Positions 7,629 to 13,204 of a stretch of 13,204 nt of DNA are shown in pieces. Numbering within the stretch: position 1 is the stretch's first letter; each line of letters opens with the position of its first letter. Source of the DNA: an uncultured Clostridia bacterium (lineage in GTDB: Bacteria > Bacillota > Clostridia > Christensenellales > Borkfalkiaceae). The DNA lies in assembly GCA_947629725.1 (NCBI GenBank), contig CANREU010000029.1, forward strand, positions 1 through 13,204. The letters are read 5' to 3'. The notes under the pieces are model-generated. The model did no database searches. It saw only the letters and a list, made by a program, of their open reading frames with translations, and was not told where the DNA came from. A program made the translations under genes and the position numbers.

Positions 7629-8233
7629 AAAAAATCTTGGCGCTCGCAGCCCTCTTCCTATGCGTGCTCCCGCTCGCCGCATGCGGCGGAAACAAGGAGA
7701 CGGGGAAGGAAGAGCCGCAGCAGGAACTTCTCTCCGAGTATGATTTCGTGCGCGATTTTTCGAGCATGCAGGGCTATCGCGGCTGGAACTACTACCGCGG
7801 CGACCTCGACGGAAACCTCTTCCCCATGACCTATCATGAGGATTACGGCATGTACCGCGGCGCCGACTATTGGATGAAGATCGGGATCTACGAAGTCGTC
7901 CCCGGGCTGAATGCGGAGTCGGTCATCTCGTTCACTTCGCCCGCGGATACGCGGCTCGACGTCACCGCCACCATCTTCCGCAACCCGCCCGACGGGTTCG
8001 GCGCGGGGCAGGACGGCGTATGGTTCTACGGCGTGCTCAACGACTACACCTCGGAGGATCTCCTCTTTTCGGAGATCGTCGCGGAGAACGAATATGTGCT
8101 GCACACGGTCGAGTTCTCGCAAGACGTGAAGAAGGGGGACGTCATCTACTTCGCATTGAGCTGCAACGGCGGGCAGAACAACGATAACTCCGTCATCCGC
8201 ATCAACATCAAGACGGGAGGTACCGCAGAATGA
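7625..8233 (+). CDS. Small lipoprotein with single beta-rich module
   Basis: A 202-residue protein without a family name I can assign. Residues 1-19 are a lipoprotein signal and LAAC makes Cys20 the lipidated residue; a short charged linker (NKETGKEEPQQE) follows. Almost the whole mature part is one module from about residue 40 to 198: FSSMQGYRGWNYYRGD, then SFTSPADTRLDVTATIF, GQDGVWFYGVLND, and VKKGDVIYFALSCNGG with a terminal NSVIRINIK. The order QG-x-x-W, DGV, V-K-x-GD-x-I-x-F matches the preceding protein and the large surface protein, so this may be a free-standing, lipid-tethered binding module. Its ATG lies in the stop of the previous gene, with AGGAGG (7611-7616) eight bases upstream; a longer in-frame start upstream would destroy the lipoprotein signal. 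It overlaps the hydrolase gene by 4 bases, which suggests the two are made together. Confidence 0.85.
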   Translation: MKKILALAALFLCVLPLAACGGNKETGKEEPQQELLSEYDFVRDFSSMQGYRGWNYYRGDLDGNLFPMTYHEDYGMYRGADYWMKIGIYEVVPGLNAESVISFTSPADTRLDVTATIFRNPPDGFGAGQDGVWFYGVLNDYTSEDLLFSEIVAENEYVLHTVEFSQDVKKGDVIYFALSCNGGQNNDNSVIRINIKTGGTAE

Positions 8234-10260
8234 AAATCAAACAAGGAGCGTCTGTCTTTATGGCAACCTTTCTCATGTGCGCGGCGCTCGGCGGTTGCGC
8301 CGCCGGGGGCAAAAAAACGAACACGGTCACGGTGAGTTTCTCCGAGAAGGACGCGACCTCCGTGCAAAATCTGAAGAAGTTCGACTACTTCACCTCCGAC
8401 TGGGCATGGTCGGGCTACACGCCCGCCTCCTTCGACAACGAGATGCTCACCGTATTGCCCGCGCTCGCGGAACTCAACTCGTCCAACATGCGCATTGCGC
8501 TCGGCATCGGGAAGGGCTACAACGGGATCGGGGCGAATACGGGCGCGAACGGGGGAGACGGCTCCTCCGACGGCGAATACATCCCCGCCCTCACCCTCAT
8601 GGAGGGACTGAAAGGGGTGAAGGTCCAGCCCTACATCTCCATTTCCTACATCCCCGAGTATGCGGCGCCTTCGGGAACATGGAAGAGCGTGCCCGACGAC
8701 TTCGGGAAGTACGAGACCTTCTCGCGCAATGTCGTGACCACGATGGAACGCAACGGCGTCCATGCCATCTATGAGATTCTGAACGAGCCCGACCACGTCT
8801 TCTTCTCTGGCGACTGGGTGGACTACACCGATACGTACATCGCGGGGGCGAAGGGGGTGCGTTCCGCCGATCCCGACGCGCAGGTCGCGGGGATGTCCGC
8901 CGCATGGATGAACCAGCGCGCCGTCACAAAGCGTACCCGCGAAGTGAACGGGGAGGCGAAGAACATCACCGACCTCGGCTACTTCATCGAGCGTACCTAT
9001 GAAGAGACCTTGCCCGACATCTTCTCTTGGCACTACTACGGGCAGTACGGCGACATCGGCGGCGAAGGGGAGACCTCCTTCAATTACTACCTCAACAACT
9101 ACCGCAACGTCATTCAGGGCTACCTCGATACGGGCAGTTATCCCGATCTCGAGAAGGTGCAGACGTCGCTCAACGAGTTCAACGTCTTCGTCGCGACGAC
9201 CACCGACATGTACACAAGGGCGGAGGTCATCCCGTATTTCTACCGCGCGATCGAGCGCATCCTCGCCGCGACCGACGTCACCCAGATCAACTGGGCGTCC
9301 CTCGTCAGCGACAAGAACGACGGCCTCGACTGCGACCTCATCAACGGGCTCTCCTACGAGCGCTATCCCGCCTTCTATGCGCTGTGGATGTATGCGCAGC
9401 TCCCCGTCGACAGGGTGAAGGCCGGCAGCCCCGATCAGGACGTGATCGCTTTGGCGGGCGCCGACGACGGCCGCGCGGGCGTCGTCTTCGTCAACACCGC
9501 CGACAAGGAGAAGACCTTCCGCCTTCGGGCGTGCGATCTTCCTTTCGGGACCGCGAACGCCGCTTTATATCTCTCGGACGACACGCACAAGACGTACACG
9601 ACGACGAACATTCCCTATCTCGCCGCCAAAGACGACGGGCTCGCAACGAAGGACGGGCTGTATATCGACATCACCCTCGAGCCCTACGGCGCCGCCTATG
9701 CGCAGTTCGACAACGCCGACGGCACGAAGACGGATGTGGCCGATCCCTATGACATGGACGGCAAGTTCGTCCGTGCCGACTACTGGTATCCCGAACGCCG
9801 CGACAACGCGCCCTATGCGAGCGTACACAGCCGCAGCCTCTCGGCATACGTGGGCATGGACGGCAACGAGACGGGCGAGAGCGCCGCGAGCCTCCTTCTG
9901 AAAGATCTCACAAAGGAGGACAGTTTCGACGTCGTGTTCGAGCGGTGGGGACATCCCGCCGCCTCCGAAGACGCCGTGCTCGGTTTCCGTCTCGACTTTG
10001 AACTTCCGGACGGTTCGTGGACGCGTTCCACGCAGTACACCTTCGACGGCTTCGACGGCGGGATGGCGATCCCGTATGGCACGGGGAAGGCGGCGGTCTA
10101 CTCCGTCGGCCTCGGCGAGGAGGCAAAGGGGAGAATGACCGTCACGCCCGGCTCCGTTGCACCCACGGGTTGGACGGGCAGAGTGCGCCTTTCCTTCCTC
10201 GTGAAGGACTGCGGGAAGGACGCCGCCGCGAAGTTCCTCGTCCGCCCGACCGAACCTTGA
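8230..10260 (+). CDS. Lipoprotein glycoside hydrolase, clan GH-A, GH39-like
   Basis: Probably an extracellular retaining glycosidase of 676 residues. The signal ends in LGGC, making Cys23 the lipid anchor. Residues about 50-395 read as a TIM barrel: YFTSDWAWSG near the first strand, MRIALGIGKG, VQPYISISYIPEY, then YEILNEPDHVFF with Glu186 as likely acid/base after the conserved Asn, FSWHYYG at 265-271, and TSLNEFNVF with Glu316 as likely nucleophile. The 130-residue spacing of the two glutamates suits clan GH-A, and the NEP and EFN contexts are closest to GH39 (beta-xylosidase/alpha-L-iduronidase), though GH30, GH51 or an unnamed family are possible. Two beta-rich regions follow (about 400-495 and 510-676). 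GGGAGG lies nine bases before the ATG, which overlaps the previous stop. Being lipid-anchored beside the binding protein, it should cut glycans at the cell surface before import. Confidence 0.8.
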   Translation: MKIKQGASVFMATFLMCAALGGCAAGGKKTNTVTVSFSEKDATSVQNLKKFDYFTSDWAWSGYTPASFDNEMLTVLPALAELNSSNMRIALGIGKGYNGIGANTGANGGDGSSDGEYIPALTLMEGLKGVKVQPYISISYIPEYAAPSGTWKSVPDDFGKYETFSRNVVTTMERNGVHAIYEILNEPDHVFFSGDWVDYTDTYIAGAKGVRSADPDAQVAGMSAAWMNQRAVTKRTREVNGEAKNITDLGYFIERTYEETLPDIFSWHYYGQYGDIGGEGETSFNYYLNNYRNVIQGYLDTGSYPDLEKVQTSLNEFNVFVATTTDMYTRAEVIPYFYRAIERILAATDVTQINWASLVSDKNDGLDCDLINGLSYERYPAFYALWMYAQLPVDRVKAGSPDQDVIALAGADDGRAGVVFVNTADKEKTFRLRACDLPFGTANAALYLSDDTHKTYTTTNIPYLAAKDDGLATKDGLYIDITLEPYGAAYAQFDNADGTKTDVADPYDMDGKFVRADYWYPERRDNAPYASVHSRSLSAYVGMDGNETGESAASLLLKDLTKEDSFDVVFERWGHPAASEDAVLGFRLDFELPDGSWTRSTQYTFDGFDGGMAIPYGTGKAAVYSVGLGEEAKGRMTVTPGSVAPTGWTGRVRLSFLVKDCGKDAAAKFLVRPTEP

Positions 10261-10283
10261 TAGGGGAACCCAAACAAAAATCA

Positions 10284-10291
10284 ATAGGAGG
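10284..10291 (+). promoter_or_regulatory. Ribosome-binding site deciding the surface-protein start
   Basis: AATAGGAGG ends seven bases before the ATG at 10299, which opens directly into a signal peptide. Although the same frame stays open for about 280 bases further upstream, that part overlaps the hydrolase gene in another frame. The 38-base gap after the hydrolase stop shows no terminator hairpin. Confidence 0.85.
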
Positions 10292-10298
10292 AAAATTT

Positions 10299-12572
10299 AT
10301 GAAAATGCACAAACTGACCTGTCTCTCTGCCGCGCTTATTCTGGCGGCAAGCGTCGGCGCGGGCGCCATTCCCGCACTGGCGGCGGAGCCCTCCGCAAGC
10401 GGAGACTTCTTCTCCGACACGGCGATCGCGGAGAATTACGGCGGGCTCGCTTCGCCCTCTTATCAGGGGGAGAACGGCGTATGGCTGCTCGCAGGCACCG
10501 CCGATGAAAACGGGATGCTCCTCCGCGAGGGCAATGTATGGTCGAGCGGAACGGGCGAAGGGCTTGCGGCCGTCGAAGGCTCCCTTTACACCCCCGGCGA
10601 GGAGGGCGTCATCTGGAAGTGGCAGGCTCCCTCGGGCGGCACGGCGCACTTCAAGGGCATCGTCTACAACGCCGTCACCGTTTCGGAAGCGGGCGACCTT
10701 TCGTCTTACGGCGTCGAGGCGAGAACGGCGGACACGAGCACCACGCGCGACGGCGTCTCCCTCTCCGTGCTCCATGTGAGCGGGGAGACGAAGAGCAGCC
10801 TCTACACCGCGGATGAGACGTCCGACTTCACCCTCTTCACCGACGAGACCCTCTCCGTCCGCAAGGGCGACTCCGTTCTGATCCGTATCGACGGCAAAAC
10901 GGATGATACCTGCGACGGCGTGCGCCTCTACATGGGCGTCGATTTCGACGAGAAGATCGCCGCCTACGACCTCACCAAGCAGGAAAATCTCAAGGCGGGC
11001 GTGCTCGAGGACATCACGGGGAACGGGCATGACCTCAACACCAATTACGACGGTTTCACGGCCGATCCCGTAAAAGGGATGCAGTTCCACAGCGCGGTCT
11101 CCGACGGAAAGCCCGTGGATTCCAACAGCCAGCAGATGTTTTACGATCTCGATTTCGGGACGCACGACTTCACCGACGATCTGACCGACTTCACCATCCG
11201 CATTGCCTATACCCTCGGCGACGACGGCGGGGCCGCTTTCACCAACGATTGGACGTATATCTTCTCCACAACGAGCCATACGCTTCCGACGCGCGGTCTT
11301 GCCTTGTGTATCAACTCGCTGGGCAGCTCCGACAGCAACGGAAAACACAAGTACGCCCTCAATCTTCGCTTCGATGTCGCGGGGGAACAAGGATTTTTCG
11401 GCGGCACGAATTGCTGGACCAACGGCCTCGTCGAAGGCAGCAGCTATGTCACCGTCATCAACGTCTCCACGACGAAGCACAAGATCGAGACGTTCACGAC
11501 GGGCGATTACGAGGGCGGTTGGCACGGTACGAACAAAAACGCCGGCGGCACCGCGGCGGCTACGACGGAAGATACTTGGTCGATGGATAACTCCAACCTC
11601 GGTACGGCAGGGGAGGGGCTCCTTCTCGGCGCATTCAATTCCGCAGGGCAGAACTCCTTCAACGGCTGGATCTCTTCCTTCGAGATCGCGCCCATGCACA
11701 CGTCCTTCGACGCCTCGCAGGTAGCGGGCAGCGAAGCGCTCCGCGGTTCCGAACTCAACTATGCCGCGGCGAACTCCGTCTCGGCGATCGCAGAGAAAGC
11801 CGAACTCAAGGACGACGAAGCGGCGATCCTCTCCTCCTTCGCGACGAAGACCGTCACCCTCAACCTCATCCCCACAGGCACCTTAACGGGCAGCGTGACG
11901 TGGAACGACATCGTCTTCGACGGCAGTGAGTATTACCTCCTCGGCAGCGTGCAGGCGGCCGGGTGCGACGTGAACGGCCTCACCGCGAAGGCCCTCGTCG
12001 ACGCGAAAGCCGTGAAGCTCTCCGTCGGCGGCAAGTATGTCGGGTTCGTCACCGCCGCGGCGGATGAGGAATACGACCTCGACCGCCTCTTCGACTTCGT
12101 CCCGCTCGGCAGCCACGCCACGTGGTATACCGATAAGGCGATGACCGAAGAGTACACGGGCGGCGCCGCGACCATCCTCTACGGCAAGGTGGAGGAGAGC
12201 GAGTGGACGATCAACTACGAGCTCGACGGCGGCACCAACTCTCCCGACAACCCCGCGACCTACCGCTATTCGGACGGCACCGTCACCCTGAAAGCGCCCA
12301 CGAAAGAGGGCTACACCTTCGAGGGTTGGTATCTTGAGGACACTTTCTCGACCAAGATCGGCGCCCTCGAGGCCTCCGAAATGCGCGAGATCACCATCTA
12401 CGCCAAGTGGACCAAGAACCCCGAAGACGCGGGCGGCGGCTCGCAGGGCGGCACGGAAGGCGACAAGGAAAGCGGCAAGGGCGGCTGCGGCTCGTTCATC
12501 ACGGGCGGCGTCCTCGTGGCCCTCGTCACCGCTTGCGGCGCGGCAATCCTCGTCTCCCGCAAACGTCACTGA
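10299..12572 (+). CDS. Large multidomain surface protein, LamG-like and Flg_new repeat
   Basis: A 757-residue cell-surface protein, probably for glycan or matrix binding. Residues 1-28/29 are a signal peptide (AIPALA-AEP). Residues about 45-218 carry the module shared with the two small secreted proteins: SYQGENGVWLLAG, a GGTAHFKGIVYN strand, TRDGVSLSVL, VRKGDSVLIRIDGK and CDGVRLYMGVDF. Residues about 221-470 resemble a concanavalin/LamG-type jelly roll (AAYDLTKQENLKAG, DITGNGHDL, and LLLGAFN near the end, then NGWISSFEIAP). Residues about 490-630 are of uncertain fold. Residues about 636-705 are a clear Listeria-Bacteroides Flg_new repeat (INYELDGGTNSPDNP, GYTFEGWYLE, ITIYAKW). A Gly/Glu/Lys-rich spacer leads to GGCGS (728-732), a hydrophobic helix and SRKRH; there is no LPxTG motif. 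Stops TGA and TAA occur in tandem. It closes the operon and has no visible catalytic motif. Confidence 0.85.
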   Translation: MKMHKLTCLSAALILAASVGAGAIPALAAEPSASGDFFSDTAIAENYGGLASPSYQGENGVWLLAGTADENGMLLREGNVWSSGTGEGLAAVEGSLYTPGEEGVIWKWQAPSGGTAHFKGIVYNAVTVSEAGDLSSYGVEARTADTSTTRDGVSLSVLHVSGETKSSLYTADETSDFTLFTDETLSVRKGDSVLIRIDGKTDDTCDGVRLYMGVDFDEKIAAYDLTKQENLKAGVLEDITGNGHDLNTNYDGFTADPVKGMQFHSAVSDGKPVDSNSQQMFYDLDFGTHDFTDDLTDFTIRIAYTLGDDGGAAFTNDWTYIFSTTSHTLPTRGLALCINSLGSSDSNGKHKYALNLRFDVAGEQGFFGGTNCWTNGLVEGSSYVTVINVSTTKHKIETFTTGDYEGGWHGTNKNAGGTAAATTEDTWSMDNSNLGTAGEGLLLGAFNSAGQNSFNGWISSFEIAPMHTSFDASQVAGSEALRGSELNYAAANSVSAIAEKAELKDDEAAILSSFATKTVTLNLIPTGTLTGSVTWNDIVFDGSEYYLLGSVQAAGCDVNGLTAKALVDAKAVKLSVGGKYVGFVTAAADEEYDLDRLFDFVPLGSHATWYTDKAMTEEYTGGAATILYGKVEESEWTINYELDGGTNSPDNPATYRYSDGTVTLKAPTKEGYTFEGWYLEDTFSTKIGALEASEMREITIYAKWTKNPEDAGGGSQGGTEGDKESGKGGCGSFITGGVLVALVTACGAAILVSRKRH

Positions 12573-12606
12573 TAAGAAGGGAAGCGCGCCGACGCGCAAA
12601 ACGCAC

Positions 12607-12630
12607 AAGCCCCCTCCACGGAGGGGGCTT
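12607..12630 (+). terminator. Rho-independent terminator of the transport operon
   Basis: A perfect 10-base stem (AAGCCCCCTC at 12607-12616, GAGGGGGCTT at 12621-12630) with a CACG loop, followed by CTTTTG. It begins 34 bases after the stop of the surface-protein gene and is the first strong hairpin after the operon promoter. The short T-run makes it moderate rather than ideal. Confidence 0.8.
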
Positions 12631-12649
12631 CTTTTGCCCTCGCCTCCGG

Positions 12650-12734
12650 CCAACCTATTCTTGCTTCCCCTTTTTTTTGGGGGGGTACCCCCGACCAACC
12701 TACTCTTGCTTCCCCCTTTTGGGGGAAGTACCCC
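12650..12734. repeat. Degenerate tandem pair of ~40-base repeats
   Basis: Two adjacent copies (about 12650-12692 and 12695-12734) share CCAACCTA[T/C]TCTTGCTTCCCC, then a T-run flanked by C and G runs, and end in TACCCC. The second copy contains a perfect CCCCC-TTTT-GGGGG hairpin; the first has a longer T-run and a shifted dyad. Length differences lie in the homopolymers, consistent with replication slippage. Confidence 0.65.
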
Positions 12735-12773
12735 GAAGGGGGGATAGGGGTTTGCAGCTGTCTGGGAATGCCG

Positions 12774-12827
12774 AACCCCCTCCGTCACGGCAAGGGCAGC
12801 CGTGACAGCTCCCCCAAGAGGGGGCGC
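12774..12827. repeat. REP-like palindromic element
   Basis: Two hairpins in tandem: GTCACGGC (12784-12791) pairs perfectly with GCCGTGAC (12799-12806) around a 7-base loop, and CCCCC (12811-12815) with GGGGG (12820-12824) around AAGA. The block begins ACCCCCTCCGTC, a layout I recall from dispersed palindromic intergenic repeats in gut Firmicutes. No coding potential. Confidence 0.55.
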
Positions 12828-12843
12828 CGAGAAAGCCCCGTCC

Positions 12844-12970
12844 TCTTGCCTCCCCCCTTATACTTGAGGGGGGAGGGTAGGGTGAGGGGTGGTGAAAGGG
12901 CGGAACTTCCGAGAAAGGCCTACCCGCCTTCGGAGGGGAGGCTCCCCCGCTTGCGGGGGTGGTGGGGAGG
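12844..12970. repeat. 127-base direct repeat, copy 1
   Basis: Matches 13078-13204 at a constant offset of 234 with only two differences (12878 T versus 13112 C; 12904 A versus 13138 G). It contains a 10-base perfect hairpin (CCTCCCCCCT with AGGGGGGAGG, 8-base loop), an imperfect dyad around GCCTTCGGAG, and CCCCCG-CTTG-CGGGGG. GCCTCCCC near its left end (12848-12855) is inverted as GGGGAGGC at its right end (12964-12971), like short terminal inverted repeats; no target duplication is evident. Confidence 0.9.
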
Positions 12971-12993
12971 CTATAAAACACGATTGTAATAAG

Positions 12994-13021
12994 GTCATGT
13001 TTCGACTACGCTCAACATGAC
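12994..13021. repeat. Inverted repeat GTCATGTT...AACATGAC
   Basis: Perfect 8-base arms (12994-13001 and 13014-13021) around TCGACTACGCTC, lying between the two 127-base copies. On the minus strand the centre reads GAGCGTAGTCGA, a core I recall from dispersed intergenic repeats in several bacterial genomes. It is likely a separate repeat family; function unknown. Confidence 0.6.
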
Positions 13022-13077
13022 GTATTTGTACGGCGTGCGTAAAACCTGCTCCCTCGCGGGGGCATGGGCGTTCGTAT

Positions 13078-13204
13078 TCTTGCCTCCCCCCTTATACTTG
13101 AGGGGGGAGGGCAGGGTGAGGGGTGGTGAAAGGGCGGGACTTCCGAGAAAGGCCTACCCGCCTTCGGAGGGGAGGCTCCCCCGCTTGCGGGGGTGGTGGG
13201 GAGG
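13078..13204. repeat. 127-base direct repeat, copy 2, cut by window end
   Basis: Second copy of the 12844-12970 repeat in the same orientation, with two substitutions and no gaps. The match runs to the last base of the window, so the true right boundary is unknown; the base after the window should be C if the terminal inverted repeat is conserved. Confidence 0.9.

Larger units (their letters stand above)
12631..13204. other. Non-coding tail of G/C-rich dyad repeats
   Basis: I see no credible gene in this stretch; short open frames there lack ribosome-binding sites and translate palindromic DNA. It is a patchwork of homopolymer-rich inverted repeats such as CCCCC-TTTT-GGGGG (12712-12725), CCCCC-AAGA-GGGGG (12811-12824), and CCCCCGC next to GCGGGGG in the repeated unit, plus direct repeats. 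It looks like a cluster of dispersed intergenic repeats of the type common in gut Clostridia; that comparison is from memory. Confidence 0.75.

Noticed and set aside
10017..10298. Upstream extension of the surface-protein frame
   Set aside because: It overlaps the hydrolase gene out of frame, while the ATG at 10299 has a strong ribosome-binding site and opens a signal peptide.
10281..11699. Minus-strand frame (472 codons) opposite the surface protein
   Set aside because: No ribosome-binding site or recognisable domain; it arises from codon bias of the real plus-strand gene.
12700..12989. Short frames on both strands in the tail (for example 12700-12981 minus, 12768-12989 plus)
   Set aside because: They translate hairpin repeats into Pro/Gly/Arg-rich strings, with no ribosome-binding sites and no homology I recognise.
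12650..13204. CRISPR array
   Set aside because: Repeats are unequal in length, only two copies per family, without regular unique spacers and without cas genes.
12844..13204. Insertion sequence
   Set aside because: No transposase frame and no target-site duplication is visible; only a non-coding repeat can be supported.

Overview
The window looks like an accessory carbohydrate-utilisation locus from a G+C-rich, Gram-positive-type Firmicute, probably an uncultured gut Clostridia lineage; that assignment is inference. The support is two lipoproteins with clear lipobox cysteines plus a third with a weaker lipobox, strong AGGAGG ribosome-binding sites, an ABC sugar importer of the LplB/LplC permease type with no ATPase gene, a Listeria-Bacteroides (Flg_new) repeat, and a non-coding tail full of G/C-rich dyads like the intergenic repeats seen in such genomes.

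Layout. Bases 2-1909 (+) hold the C-terminal ~635 residues of a GH31 alpha-glycosidase cut by the left edge. A hairpin terminator at 1951-1980 separates it from a convergent AraC-family regulator (2039-2851, -). A divergent regulatory region (2852-3156) carries a consensus-like promoter on each strand and a small inverted repeat that could be an operator. A tight operon then runs rightwards: two ABC permeases (3157-4101, 4098-4961), a large solute-binding lipoprotein (5008-6801), a secreted protein with a C-terminal membrane anchor (6798-7628), a small lipoprotein (7625-8233), a lipoprotein glycoside hydrolase of the GH39-like clan GH-A type (8230-10260), and a 757-residue multidomain surface protein (10299-12572). 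Four of the six junctions are 4-bp ATGA overlaps. A terminator hairpin follows at 12607-12630. The last ~570 bases (12631-13204) are non-coding repeats, including two nearly identical 127-bp copies.

How it may work. The regulator probably senses a sugar and controls the operon. The extracellular lipid-anchored hydrolase would release oligosaccharides, the binding protein would deliver them to the two permeases (powered by an ATPase encoded elsewhere), and GH31 would trim alpha-linked sugars. The unusual part is the set of accessory surface proteins. Three of them appear to share one ~150-residue beta-rich module but are tethered in different ways (lipid, or a C-terminal helix with a GGC[A/G]S motif). 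I read this as a candidate surface glycan-capture apparatus, functionally like the SusE/SusF accessory proteins of Bacteroidetes. The shared module, the anchor and the substrate all remain to be tested.
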